Source: an uncultured Saprospirales bacterium
Lineage (GTDB): Bacteria; Bacteroidota; Bacteroidia; Chitinophagales; Saprospiraceae
Direction of reading: 5' to 3'
Assembly (NCBI GenBank): GCA_937864265.1
Contig: CALMIR010000201.1
Location: 1-64,000 of the forward strand
Length of the DNA stretch: 64,000 nt
Shown here: positions 17,476-27,104 of the stretch, in pieces
Position numbering within the stretch: position 1 is the first letter of the stretch
Layout: every line of letters starts with the position of its first letter
The notes under the pieces: model-generated
What the model saw: only the letters and a program-made list of their open reading frames with translations
Database searches by the model: none
What the model was told of the DNA's origin: nothing
Position numbers and translations under genes: made by a program

Positions 17476-19499
17476 ATGAAAAACACACCTTTTTTCATTT
17501 TGGCTGTTTTGGTATTGGTCTTTGCCTGTGAAAAAGACCTGCCTTTACCCCCCCTAATGACACATTGTTAAACAACAGCAATGACCCTATTATTTACCTG
17601 GCTGATGAAAATATCAGTTTGAGCCAAATCATTTTGGGCGAAACACGCCCCAATCCTTACAGCCGCGCGAATATGACGGCTGCCTGGAATCGCTTGTACA
17701 GCGATGATACGGAGTTGCCGGTGACCGACTATTATGTGCGCTTTTGTCCTGCCGATTTTACCCAACTGGCTGCCTTGGTTAATCTTGACTTGGTGCTTTT
17801 TGAGTTCCCACTTGGGCAAACGGTGGAACAGATGGGCGATTATTACCTGCCGGAAAATCCCGATCCAAACTTTATTCCATGCCTTTATACCATGATTCCG
17901 GTTGGTTTTGAATTTCCTCAAGTGCCTTATACCATACTTGATGAACTGGTACTGGCACCTTATAATTCTGACTTAACCTTTACTTCTTTCCTTATGCAAG
18001 GGTTAGAGCATGAAGGGCATCCTGATATGAATCCGCGTGCGCCGCTATTTTGTGACCCCGCTTGTGAAAATTTTATTTGTTGCGTATGGCAACAGGGAGA
18101 GGGGTGTGAATTTGATCATGATACCCCGACATTTTGTTATCATCCTAACCTGAGTGAAGTATGTAACCCCTGGACGGCAGGAGACGATTGGCCTGCTTGC
18201 CTGGAATGGGAAGATGACGAAGACGACGAGGAAGGCGCACCATGTGGCACCAATGTATGCGGCTGTGCCATTAATTGTGATGTAAGACAGCCAGGAGGAT
18301 GTGTACAAGTAGAAGATACTGAATTGGGTATGGAAGGGGTACAAAATGTCAAAGTCATTTGGTGGGATGGCTGGTTCAAGATCAAAAAAACTTATACCAA
18401 TGAAATGGGTTGTTGGAACTTATCGGGTCATCGGGAAAGGGGCAAAGGGTATATGTGGGTAGAATTTAAGAACCATAGGGCCAAGATCAGAAGCGGGCTG
18501 GGGAATACGATAGAATTGTGGCGCCTGCTTATGCCGGTAAAAGACTATGTGGGCCAGTTTGGTGGCGGGGTTTATAATAATATTTACACGCAATACGGAT
18601 TTTCCAACGTTGCAGGCTCTACGGGCCAACGCTATTGGGGCGCAGCCAGTATTATGAATGGCCTAGCGGAATTTGAAGGTTATGCACTGGAAGATGGCAT
18701 TGCATTGCCTCCTTTTGGAAACGATGGCATACGCCCATTGGATGTATTTATGACCATGAATGGAGAGACAGCCAATGCTCCAATGCTTCATAAAATGGTT
18801 GCCCAAATCCCTGGTATTTTGGATGTGGGCTTCCTGGCCAGCCCGTTTTTTGTAGGCAATTCCGATGGCATTTTTAGTTTGATGGGGGTCGATATATACG
18901 ATCCTGTTTTCAATGAGGGTATTGTAGAATTCCTATGGGATATGAGACTGGATGCGAATTACGATGATTCAGACCAATTCAGAGAAGATATTTACCACGA
19001 AACGGCCCATGCTTCTCATTTCGCACAGGTAGGTGAGCTCTACTGGGTCGGGTTGATCAATGCAGAAGTTTGGGCTGGGGGCTGGGGAAATGAGAACAGC
19101 TTTGATGCCGGACGAATTGCTGTTTGTGAATCCTGGGCCGAACATATTGGCTGGAGTTATGTACATAGGAGGTATGGAATGAATACTAGTATAGGTGAAA
19201 CATGGGAAGAACTTTTAGAAAGAACCCGAAACGATTCTCCCAATCATATCCCAATCGGTCTATACCATGACCTGATAGATGCTATACCGGATATAAACAA
19301 TGCATTTGACTGGGACGGCGGAGGCAATGGTATGATCGTTGACCAGGCAGCCGGATTTAACAATGATATATTGTTTTCCTTGTTGCAACCTAATGTAAAC
19401 AGTCCGTTAGATTTTATTACTATCCTGTTGGGCAGCAACTGGGTGAACGCTACAGGAAATACACAGCAAGATGTCCAGAATTTATTCAACAGCTATTGA
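17476..19499 (+). pseudogene. Lipoprotein zinc metalloprotease, frame broken at a C-tract
   Basis: An ATG at 17476 begins a lipoprotein signal (MKNTPFFILAVLVLVFAC, lipobox VFAC) that runs LPLPP and meets a stop at about 17572. The main frame continues one phase away, through NDTLLNNSNDP, to 19499. A run of seven C at 17548-17554 lies at the joint; eight would join the two parts into a single protein of about 674 residues. Domains include a Cys-rich carboxypeptidase-regulatory-like region (about residues 255-330) and a zinc site HETAH with a following Glu in CESWAEHIG, as in gluzincin proteases. The break may be phase variation, ribosomal slippage, a decayed gene or a read error. Without repair only a TTG start at 17565 remains, and it would lack a signal. 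Confidence 0.75.
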
Positions 19500-19573
19500 T
19501 CTATTGTTCTAAACGCCCAATCGGATTTCTGGCTCAAGCTATGGAATCCGATTGGACACAAAAATACTATTCT

Positions 19574-20251
19574 ATGGCACGTTTTTTCAGCTCATTGTAT
19601 TTTATCGGCTTATTCCTGCTCGGCCTTTTAGTATTTCCCACTTGCAATAAAAACTGCGAGGATGTATCGGGTGATTATGATTTTGAACTCCCTGTAAGCC
19701 TTAGCCCAGCCAGGGATACTTATCGTATTGGCGATACGATATACGTTAGTTCGATATTTGCCGACGTCGTATTGGATCGCAATAGTCAAAACAGCTATGT
19801 ATTAGAAAATTTTTTATTCTTTCCGAAAACATATATCCATAAGATTGATACTTTTCCCGCTAGGGATGGGTTACCCAATTTTGAAGTTATTCTTGATCCA
19901 AATCAAGATTATTATTTCTTTTATTATTCCGATACCACTTCGTCTTTACTTGGAGAATATTTGTATTCCAACCAGGAATACAGCCTCTCCTACAAATTTA
20001 TTCCTTTGAAAGCAGGGTTGTATTATTTTACACAAGGTTCTAGTCTGTATCCTCGTGGCGAAAACCAGGAATTTCCAGGTAAATGTCCACGACATGAATC
20101 CGATGCCTCATGTATCCTCAATGGCGGCGGCGATAATAACGTGGACTTTCTCAGCCGTAGCCCCGATCCGCACTACAACGATTGGATTCTCCAAAAACCG
20201 GAGAGTCGTTATCATCGTTTTGCGGGCTATTGCTTTTATGTGGTGGAGTAA
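19574..20251 (+). CDS. Lipoprotein of unknown function
   Basis: 225 residues from the ATG at 19574. The signal is hydrophobic (SLYFIGLFLLGLLVF) with lipobox FPTC, so the protein should be lipidated. The mature part is beta-rich with many Tyr and Phe and no recognised domain. It contains YRIGDTIYVSS, often seen at the start of Ig-like secreted domains, and four Cys in the last third. It starts 74 nt after the metalloprotease gene on the same strand, and the two may be co-expressed. The earlier ATG at 19496 adds a non-signal extension. Confidence 0.6.
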   Translation: MARFFSSLYFIGLFLLGLLVFPTCNKNCEDVSGDYDFELPVSLSPARDTYRIGDTIYVSSIFADVVLDRNSQNSYVLENFLFFPKTYIHKIDTFPARDGLPNFEVILDPNQDYYFFYYSDTTSSLLGEYLYSNQEYSLSYKFIPLKAGLYYFTQGSSLYPRGENQEFPGKCPRHESDASCILNGGGDNNVDFLSRSPDPHYNDWILQKPESRYHRFAGYCFYVVE

Positions 20252-20260
20252 CCTGACCCA

Positions 20261-20389
20261 GTGTCGGCGGAACTCGAAGTTACGCCGACACTTACAGGCT
20301 TGGCTAAGCGTCGGCGGAACTCGAAGTTACGCCGACACTTACAGGCTTGGCTAAGCGTCGGCGGAACTCGAAGTTACGCCGACACTAGC
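20261..20389. repeat. 47-bp tandem repeat, 2.7 copies, each a hairpin
   Basis: Units start at 20261, 20308 and 20355. Each contains GTCGGCG...CGCCGAC arms around AACTCGAAGTTA and a linker (CTTACAGGCTTGGCTAA). The linkers are identical, so this is not a CRISPR array. It separates convergent genes (ends at 20251 and 20402) and probably acts as a bidirectional terminator. Its core GTCGG/CCGAC arms resemble those opening the 257-bp units at 7213-8241. Confidence 0.9.
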
Positions 20390-20401
20390 TGCCAATCGGC
20401 T

Positions 20402-20998
20402 TTAAAACTTCAGCCCCACACTCAACGTGAACATATTGTTTTTACCTTCCGCGTCGGCAAAAAAGTTATTCAAGCCTATTTCGTAATTGGCATCGACAGT
20501 GAGGAACAAAATATCCACACCAGCACCCACATTGGCACCTAGTGTGAAGGTATTCAAATCGTTTTTGTCAAAGCTGAATCCCGCTTTTTCATCTACCCCT
20601 ATCACGTAAGTAGGCACAATCCCGCCTTTGATGTGCAAGCCCAGCAGGCCGTCATCGCCCGTGATGTGGATGCCCAGGTTGACGGGTAACTTCATGTTCT
20701 GGATGGTCGTTTCTTCTTGAAACTTCACTGGATTGTTATCGCTTACGTCCTGAATCAAGCGGGCGGTATAGCTGTAATAGTGCAGCCCCGGATTCAAAAA
20801 CAAAACGCCGTCGCCAATGCGAAAGTCCAAACCGGCATTCCAACCGACTCGAGCTTCTGCGCGGAGGTCTTGCAGCTTGGCATCAACACCGGAAAAATTC
20901 AGACCGACTTTTGGCAGGACTTTGACCTGCGCCATAGCGGGCACCGTGAATAAAGCAAGGGCTATAACAAGGGAGAAAAATTTTGCAGATTGTTTCAT
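20402..20998 (-). CDS. Outer-membrane beta-barrel protein (PorT-like fold)
   Basis: 198 residues with a signal peptide (cleavage after AMAQ). The mature part alternates hydrophobic and polar residues in strands such as GWNAGLDFRIGDGVLFLNPG and ends LSVGLKF, a terminal aromatic strand typical of outer-membrane barrels. It belongs to the broad Bacteroidota family of small 8-strand barrels, whose roles are mostly unknown. Confidence 0.8.
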   Translation of the reverse strand: MKQSAKFFSLVIALALFTVPAMAQVKVLPKVGLNFSGVDAKLQDLRAEARVGWNAGLDFRIGDGVLFLNPGLHYYSYTARLIQDVSDNNPVKFQEETTIQNMKLPVNLGIHITGDDGLLGLHIKGGIVPTYVIGVDEKAGFSFDKNDLNTFTLGANVGAGVDILFLTVDANYEIGLNNFFADAEGKNNMFTLSVGLKF

Positions 20999-21120
20999 GA
21001 TACGGTTTTTATTGTTGTGATGCTGCTATAACGCTCCCTGATTTTCAATTCTTATTTGTTTTTCGTTAAAGTGTGGTTAAAGGCCACTAAAAAGGTGGGG
21101 GATAAACGCTTTAAAATGCC

Positions 21121-21128
21121 TATTTTTG
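21121..21128 (+). promoter_or_regulatory. TAnnTTTG -7 box upstream of the TlpA-like gene
   Basis: TATTTTTG matches the consensus exactly and lies 17 nt before the ATG at 21146. It lies inside the 30-codon upstream extension (ATG at 21056), so it favours the later start. I could not find a matching -33 element. Confidence 0.4.
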
Positions 21129-21145
21129 AGGAAAATTTTCATGCC

Positions 21146-22495
21146 ATGATACGTAAATTTATTGGGGGACTAGTGCTGGCCAGCCTTTTGATGGGATTTT
21201 CAGCCCCCACCGACAATTCGATTGACCTGATATGCCAATTCAATAATTGTAAAGAAAAACTGGTACTCTTTCAATTCGATGGCGCTGCTTTTCGCCCTGT
21301 TATCAATGGCGAAACCCAGGCAGATGGCAGCACTTCTTTTAAAGTGCCCAAATCGGAGCCTAGCTTTTACTATGTCGGCACCACTACCCAAAATATGATC
21401 CCCATCGTGTTGGGACAAGAAGAAGAGGTCATTATGACGGGCAACTGCGGCAATATCCGCAACGCCAGTTTCCAAAAGTCTGACTTCAACAACCAATACA
21501 ATGCGCTAAAAGCGCAAATCAATCAATTGCAGCAAGAAGCGGGTATGCTGGCCCGCGCCTACCAACAGAACTTTGGCGCCAACCAGGATTCTATTGTACT
21601 AAAAATGAAAGCACTAGACGACAAAAAATTGACCCTCCTGGAGGCTCAAAAAGGAAACGATTTTTTCACAGCGGTAGTCGCCTTAAACACCTACCTCAGT
21701 TTTCAAAACAACACACTTGGCTACAACAATGAAGTCGAATATTTTGCCAAGGAATTTTTCCGATATGCCAATTTTAAAAACCCGGTGTACGATCGGCTAC
21801 CCTGGGTTTATGAGGCTTTTAAAAACTATACCAATACCCTGGCCAGTGTGCGATTGCCCGATGCCAAGCAAAAAGAATGCCTGGATAGGAGCCTGGGAGC
21901 CATCGAAGCGGGTCGCCCGGCTTATAAATATGCCCTTGCTGGCGTTATCACCTTGCTGAATGAGAAAAAAAGCCCACTGTTCACCCAATATGCCGAACAG
22001 TTTGTCCAGGTTTTTCAGGAAAGCGACCCTGCCGCCGCTTCGGATATGCGCAAGCAGTTGGATCGGGCTAAAAGCTTTATGCCAGGTGGCGAAGCGCCTA
22101 ATTTTACTCAAAAAACACCTGAGGGAGAAGATTTGTCCCTTTCTGATTTGCGGGGAAAAGTCGTGTTGCTGGATTTTTGGGCCAGTTGGTGTGGCCCCTG
22201 CCGGCGGGAAAACCCCAATGTCGTTCGATTGTATGAAACCTATAAAGACAAGGGCTTTGACATTTTGGGCGTTAGCTTGGATCGGGAGCGCGAGCGTTGG
22301 CTGGCTGCCATCCAGCAAGATGGATTGACCTGGAATCACGTGAGTGACCTAAAAGGCTGGCAAAATGAAGTAGCCGGTATTTACGGGGTATCGTCCATTC
22401 CTCACACCGTATTGTTGGATGCCGAAGGCAAAATAATTGCTAAAAACTTACGGGGAGAAGCTTTGGCGTTAAAGCTGGAGGAACTGTTTAAATAA
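21146..22495 (+). CDS. TlpA-like periplasmic thioredoxin with DUF4369 domain
   Basis: 449 residues. After a signal peptide (ending near GFSAPT) comes a DUF4369-like beta domain (about residues 25-120), a helical linker with coiled-coil character (about 120-305), and a C-terminal thioredoxin domain with the active site WASWCGPCRRE. A cis-Pro loop follows in VSSIPHTVLL. Proteins of this plan reduce disulfides or help cytochrome maturation in the periplasm. The TTCTTTGACAA-type element begins 7 nt after the stop. The family is common in this phylum. Confidence 0.9.
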   Translation: MIRKFIGGLVLASLLMGFSAPTDNSIDLICQFNNCKEKLVLFQFDGAAFRPVINGETQADGSTSFKVPKSEPSFYYVGTTTQNMIPIVLGQEEEVIMTGNCGNIRNASFQKSDFNNQYNALKAQINQLQQEAGMLARAYQQNFGANQDSIVLKMKALDDKKLTLLEAQKGNDFFTAVVALNTYLSFQNNTLGYNNEVEYFAKEFFRYANFKNPVYDRLPWVYEAFKNYTNTLASVRLPDAKQKECLDRSLGAIEAGRPAYKYALAGVITLLNEKKSPLFTQYAEQFVQVFQESDPAAASDMRKQLDRAKSFMPGGEAPNFTQKTPEGEDLSLSDLRGKVVLLDFWASWCGPCRRENPNVVRLYETYKDKGFDILGVSLDRERERWLAAIQQDGLTWNHVSDLKGWQNEVAGIYGVSSIPHTVLLDAEGKIIAKNLRGEALALKLEELFK

Positions 22496-22501
22496 ATCTA
22501 T

Positions 22502-22603
22502 TTCTTTGGCAAATCCCATGGAGCTTGGCAAACCAATTTTGCGGGTCACTCCACTAAATTGTAGGCAAGTGCTCGCGTACTTCCACATGGATTTGTCAAA
22601 GAA
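22502..22603. repeat. About 102-bp element with TTCTTTGRCAAAT terminal inverted repeats
   Basis: The left end TTCTTTGGCAAATCCCATGG and the right end (complement reading TTCTTTGACAAATCCATGTG) pair over about 16 positions with one or two mismatches. It lies directly after the TlpA-like gene, in the 238-bp gap before batD. It has no coding capacity. Confidence 0.65.
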
Positions 22604-22733
22604 TCAATCATCTTTTTATTGGTAATACTAGCGGTGGGCAGTGGGTGGTGAACTGTAATTACTGAACCACCATTGGTATGGAATGAAATGGATGATTAAA
22701 CCAAAGCCCCCTCTACGCACCAATCACCACCCA

Positions 22734-24467
22734 CTACTCTTTCCCCAACTCCAACTTCGAGATGGCATCCGATGCTTTTTCATACACAGCAGCCATGCCC
22801 ACTTCATCGCTTTTTCCGGCAAAAAGCGCCAGTTCACATTTTTGAAACACTTCCATCAACTGTTCAATCAGGGTTTCGGAAAAGCCCTCGGAGCGCAAGC
22901 GAGCGGCTACGTTAGCTTTATTCAGACCTGAAAGCGGGATGTGCAGCTTATCGCAAAGATAGCCAAACAGTGCTTTTGATATTTCGTCGTAAAAACTGCG
23001 GCTTTCCCCAGCCTTTTGATAGGCTTCTGCTTGCGCCAGCCTTTTTTGTGCCGTTTTTTTGGCCTGCCGAAACCTAGTTTCTTCTTGCGATATTTGCCCT
23101 TTTTGGAACTGCCATTGCTTGAAAAGTTGCCAGCCCGCCAATAAGGCAAAAGGCAAGAGTCCTAAAATCCAAAACAATGGCGAAGCAAAAAAAGAACGCC
23201 CCATTTGGCTAAGCTCCGTATCCGACTTAATGGCTTGAAGTTCGGTTATTGATTGTTTGCTCCCGGGGTCTGTTTTTTCAACTGCAGCTGAATTGTTAAT
23301 GCCGGGTCGAACCGACAAGGCGATAGGCTCGTTTTGAACGACAACATACTGGGCGCTGTCTGGGTCAAAATAGGAAAAAGCCGGACTGATCTGGTATTCA
23401 CCCGCCGTTTTGGGCAATAGGATGTACTCAAAGACCTTTTTTCCTGCAAACGAGGTGCCGCTTTCGTAAAAAGATTCGTCCAAAATTTTTGGATCGTACA
23501 ATTCCAAGCCTTCTGGTATTTCAAGAGCAGGCGCTTGTACCCTTTTTATATCGCCATCTCCAGCTATGGCCAGGGTGAGCGTAATGGCATCATCTGTGGT
23601 AACCCTGTCCTGGCTTACCGCTGCGGTCATTTGAAAAGACCCAACTGCCCCACTGAAAACAGGCGGCGAATCGGCGGGAAGTGAGCGAACCTCCAGACTG
23701 ACTGCTTCGGTAGAAATGGGCATGCGCCTTACCTCAGGGGTTGAAAAAAAACTTCTTCTCCGCGCTCCGCCATCTTTGAGAATACCCAATTGTACATTTA
23801 AAGGGCTTATCGTAAGCTGGCCTGCTTGCTGAGGAAAAAGGGCAACCCGCTTGAGTACCTTGGTCACATATTGTACGCCATTGATCACTTCCTTGATGAC
23901 CCGCCCATCGAAACGCCGGACATCTTGCGCGAAAAAGCCCTGGTAATCCGACTCTTCCAAGATGTTGAAACTTTCGATATCTACAGAAGTATAAAGCTTA
24001 TAGTCTAAAATCACCTGCTGGCCGACCCAAGCTTTTTCGGTGCTTAGCTCCGCTACGATGAAAACCTCTTGTTCGGCTTCTTTTCCCTCTACTACCTCTA
24101 TGGTGATGGAATTGGTTTTCAGCCTCTTACCTTTTACTTCAATCGAAGCTGGCCCAAGGGTGAATTTCCCCGTTTTTCGCGGCTGTAGAGTATAAATAAA
24201 ACTCATGCTCTGGCTCATCACGCCGTTGACCATAGTAGTGCGCGTAGAACGGGAGGGGCCTGCGACGATGATAAAATCTTGAAAAGCAGGGCTTATAAAA
24301 TTCGAGCCGTTCGCATTTTGAAGCGTAAAGCTCACATCAAAATAGCTGTTCTTAACGACTTGCCGAGCGTCCGTTTCTGCAAAAAAAGCCACATTACCCT
24401 GGCTGAATGCACTGGCGTGACTCAGCAGCAGCAGGAATAGTAAAGTTGCTTTTTTAGTCCTTTTCAT
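22734..24467 (-). CDS. batD: BatD protein
   Basis: 577 residues: a signal peptide, then a DUF4381/BatD-type N-terminal Ig-like repeat (about residues 25-145) with the GPSRSTRTT segment, further beta domains, and a membrane helix (about 430-450, SPLFWILGLLPFALLAGW). A cytoplasmic helical tail has the YQKAGESRSFYDEISKALFGYL motif. BatD is the largest Bat protein and is thought to form an envelope complex with BatA, BatB and BatC that supports aerotolerance. The gene is last in the operon, and its start overlaps the stop of the upstream short batD (TGATG). Confidence 0.9.
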   Translation of the reverse strand: MKRTKKATLLFLLLLSHASAFSQGNVAFFAETDARQVVKNSYFDVSFTLQNANGSNFISPAFQDFIIVAGPSRSTRTTMVNGVMSQSMSFIYTLQPRKTGKFTLGPASIEVKGKRLKTNSITIEVVEGKEAEQEVFIVAELSTEKAWVGQQVILDYKLYTSVDIESFNILEESDYQGFFAQDVRRFDGRVIKEVINGVQYVTKVLKRVALFPQQAGQLTISPLNVQLGILKDGGARRRSFFSTPEVRRMPISTEAVSLEVRSLPADSPPVFSGAVGSFQMTAAVSQDRVTTDDAITLTLAIAGDGDIKRVQAPALEIPEGLELYDPKILDESFYESGTSFAGKKVFEYILLPKTAGEYQISPAFSYFDPDSAQYVVVQNEPIALSVRPGINNSAAVEKTDPGSKQSITELQAIKSDTELSQMGRSFFASPLFWILGLLPFALLAGWQLFKQWQFQKGQISQEETRFRQAKKTAQKRLAQAEAYQKAGESRSFYDEISKALFGYLCDKLHIPLSGLNKANVAARLRSEGFSETLIEQLMEVFQKCELALFAGKSDEVGMAAVYEKASDAISKLELGKE

Positions 24468-25069
24468 CAGAGCTTATAGGTTTTCCGCTTTTTGGCAGGT
24501 TGTTGTTCTTCGGGCATCATTTTTCCTTTCAGCTCTTTTTCCAGTTCCTTCAAGTCAGGAAAATCGGGAAAATCAGGAAAAGAGAAGTCAAAGGTATTCC
24601 AATCTAATTGGAACGGACTCGCACCAAAATTAAATTGTTCTAAGGGATTGCTCTCCTCGGGAAGTTTTTTCTGCTCAATGCCATCTGGATTGGGCCATAC
24701 AGTGATTGGAACGGCGTAGGTTTCCAAAAACTGACCGTCCACCATGGCTGTTGCTGGATGGATGAAAAAATCGCCTGGCCGGCGAGGCTTGAGGTAAAAG
24801 GTCTGAGCAGAAGATTGTTCCATTGCTCCATTGACAATACTGACTCGGTTGGAAAAATTCGGGCCTCCTACCACTTCAAAGTCATCAAAACTGGGTAATA
24901 CCAGTTCTTTTGCATCGACATTTTTCAGCGTAAAAGTAACACTAAAGACATGCCCCATCAGTACAGAATCACTACTGACGCTGGCACTCAAGCTCGTGCC
25001 GGATTCCTGCGCCCAAAGCGAAGAAATCCCCACAATAATAGCGACGATTAATACGGATAATCTCTTCAT
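24467..25069 (-). CDS. Short BatD-like protein (N-terminal domain only)
   Basis: 200 residues. It has a signal peptide and a single domain clearly related to the first part of the downstream BatD: SFDDFEVVGGPNFSNRVSIVNGAMEQS compares with the FIIVAGPSRSTRTTMVNGVMSQS stretch. It has no membrane helix. The tail is rich in Asp-Phe-Pro (FPDFPDFPDLKELEKEL). It ends on the ATG of batD with a 1-nt overlap, implying translational coupling. It probably arose by partial duplication and may be a periplasmic partner. Confidence 0.75.
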   Translation of the reverse strand: MKRLSVLIVAIIVGISSLWAQESGTSLSASVSSDSVLMGHVFSVTFTLKNVDAKELVLPSFDDFEVVGGPNFSNRVSIVNGAMEQSSAQTFYLKPRRPGDFFIHPATAMVDGQFLETYAVPITVWPNPDGIEQKKLPEESNPLEQFNFGASPFQLDWNTFDFSFPDFPDFPDLKELEKELKGKMMPEEQQPAKKRKTYKL

Positions 25070-25113
25070 AGGTTCTGATTTTTAAAAAATTTGCGTTTGA
25101 GTCAATTGACGAA

Positions 25114-25914
25114 TTACCAATCTTTTTCTTTTTTTTGGGTGTTCTGGCCTTTTTTCAATTTTTCCATCACTTTCATTTCCTCGTCCTCTACAATCTGCAA
25201 CAAGCGACGCGCTTCTTCTTCACTCAATTGGGCTGATTGGGGTTGTTCGCTGCCATTTTGTTGCTCCTCCTGTTGGTCTTGCTCTTCTCCTTGTTCGTTT
25301 TCCCCTTCCTGCCCTTGCTGAGCTTGCTGTTGTTGCTCCTGTTGCTGGTCTTGTTGGTCTTCGTTGGGGTTGCTTTCACTTTGTTGCTGGTCTTGTTGGT
25401 CTTGCTCTTGTTCCCGGTTTTGGTCTTTTTCCTGCTGCTCTTTTTTCTGTTTTTCCATTTGCAATTTGAGCAGTCGTTGGGCCTGAGCCAAGTTGTATTT
25501 GGTCTCTAAATCGGCCGGATGGAGTCGGAGTGCATTTTTATACGCCTCGATGCTTTCCTCCAGTTTTTGCTGCTGGTAATAGGCATTGCCCATATTGTGG
25601 TAGGCGTTTGCTTTAATACCAGGGTCTTTTTCTGTGGCAACAACTTGTTCATAGCGCCGCACAGCCTCATCATACCGCTCCTGGTTATAAATAGCGTTCC
25701 CTAAATTGTACCGTCCTTGGGAGCTGGGTTCTTTTTCCAGCGATTTGCGGTAGCGCTCCTCTGCTTCGGTATAGTTTTGACTTTTGTAGTTTTTGTCTGC
25801 TTCCAGCAAATGCTTATGGGCGGATTGGGCCACTAGCGCATTTTCCATGCCCAATAACAGGCATGAATACAACAAAGTAGAATATAAAATGGCCGAAAAA
25901 TATTTTTTTTCCAT
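25114..25914 (-). CDS. batC: BatC-like TPR protein with Gln/Glu-rich tail
   Basis: 266 residues. An N-terminal hydrophobic segment (residues 5-25) is followed by about four TPR repeats (34-160; for example YNLGNAIYNQERYDEAVRRY, YHNMGNAYYQQQKLEESIEA). The tail is extremely rich in Gln, Glu and Asp and disordered, and ends in a basic KKGQNTQKKEKDW. BatC proteins combine TPRs with a membrane anchor and help assemble the Bat complex. Spacing to the next gene is 44 nt and to batB 134 nt. Confidence 0.8.
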   Translation of the reverse strand: MEKKYFSAILYSTLLYSCLLLGMENALVAQSAHKHLLEADKNYKSQNYTEAEERYRKSLEKEPSSQGRYNLGNAIYNQERYDEAVRRYEQVVATEKDPGIKANAYHNMGNAYYQQQKLEESIEAYKNALRLHPADLETKYNLAQAQRLLKLQMEKQKKEQQEKDQNREQEQDQQDQQQSESNPNEDQQDQQQEQQQQAQQGQEGENEQGEEQDQQEEQQNGSEQPQSAQLSEEEARRLLQIVEDEEMKVMEKLKKGQNTQKKEKDW

Positions 25915-26048
25915 CTGTCAATTCATTCAAGTAGTGTGCAAAAAATCACTTCCCAATTTATCAAAGTCCTTAACCTAGCGAATACACTTAAAATGAACCG
26001 TTTAGCCCGCTAGGGTAAGGACAAAATCGGACAATTACTTTTTCTGCG

Positions 26049-27083
26049 TTACCAACGATCAAACAATCCTTTTCCTGTTGAAAGTCGGCTTTTCCGATAA
26101 GGAATCATAAATTCTATAAGCAACAACAATAAACCCAAGCCAATGAACCACTGAAAATGGCTCTGATATTCTGTAAAAATGCGTTCTTCCAACTCCTGTT
26201 TCTCCATTTGGCTGATCCCTTCTTTGAGGGCGTTTAGTACCACCTGACTGTTGCTGTTGAGATTAAAGTATTGGCCATTGGCTTCCTTGGCAATACCGCG
26301 CAGCACTTCCTCATTCAGCTTGCTCACTACCGGATTTCCCGTTTGGTCGCGCTTGTAGTTTTCCCGGCCATTTTCACTGACCGGTACAAAACCACCTTCC
26401 TCCGTGCCTACGCCGACTGCAAAGATAAGTACCCCTTCATTTTGAGCTTCCTGGGCTTGTTTAAGGGCATTTTCTTCGTGTTCCTCGCCATCAGAAATGA
26501 TGACTAAAGCTTTGTGGCTTTGATTTTTTTCGTCGTAAGAACGCCGCGCCAGTTCTATCGCCTCGCCTATATTAGTACCCTGGTCGGGGAGAATTTCTGG
26601 CGATGCGCTGCGCAAAGACAAATCGATGATGCCATAATCCGTTGTTACTGGCGATTGTAAAAATGCGGAGCCGGCAAAAACGATTAGCCCTAAACGCTCT
26701 CCTTTTAAACCGTCCACCAGATTTTGAGCAAAGCGCCGTGCGCGATCCAGACGGCTCGGCGCTATGTCTTGGGCAGCCATGCTTTGGGATAAATCCAGGG
26801 CGATAATGACATCGACGCTTTTGCGTTTTACAGTTGCCAGCTTGCTTCCGAATTGCGGATTGGCCCAGCCTACGATCAATAATGCTAAAGCCGCTATTAG
26901 AAGACTGAATTTGAGGTAATGCTTGTATCTGGAAAATGCCGGCATCAGTTGCTCTACCAATTCCTTGTTTCCAAAACGCAGGAGTGCCTGTTTTCTGGCA
27001 AGCCAGGTGAGCCAGAAAAACAAGATCAAGGCTGGCAATATTCCCAAGACATATAAATGTTCAATATGTTCAAATCGAAACAT
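26049..27083 (-). CDS. batB: BatB, VWA-domain membrane protein
   Basis: 344 residues with two N-terminal membrane helices (about residues 10-30 and 57-75), a von Willebrand A domain (about 85-290) and a C-terminal helix (about 308-328). The MIDAS motif is complete: DLSQSMAA (DxSxS), a Thr near QSPVTTDYG and Asp in IISDGEEHEE. BatA and BatB form large envelope complexes in this phylum. The spacing to batA (21 nt) fits one transcript. Confidence 0.9.
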   Translation of the reverse strand: MFRFEHIEHLYVLGILPALILFFWLTWLARKQALLRFGNKELVEQLMPAFSRYKHYLKFSLLIAALALLIVGWANPQFGSKLATVKRKSVDVIIALDLSQSMAAQDIAPSRLDRARRFAQNLVDGLKGERLGLIVFAGSAFLQSPVTTDYGIIDLSLRSASPEILPDQGTNIGEAIELARRSYDEKNQSHKALVIISDGEEHEENALKQAQEAQNEGVLIFAVGVGTEEGGFVPVSENGRENYKRDQTGNPVVSKLNEEVLRGIAKEANGQYFNLNSNSQVVLNALKEGISQMEKQELEERIFTEYQSHFQWFIGLGLLLLLIEFMIPYRKSRLSTGKGLFDRW

Positions 27084-27104
27084 AATGATCGTTTGCGCTT
27101 TTGA

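Noticed and set aside
20261..20389. Possible CRISPR array
   Set aside because: The 47-bp units are identical including their linkers, so there are no unique spacers, and no cas gene is present.
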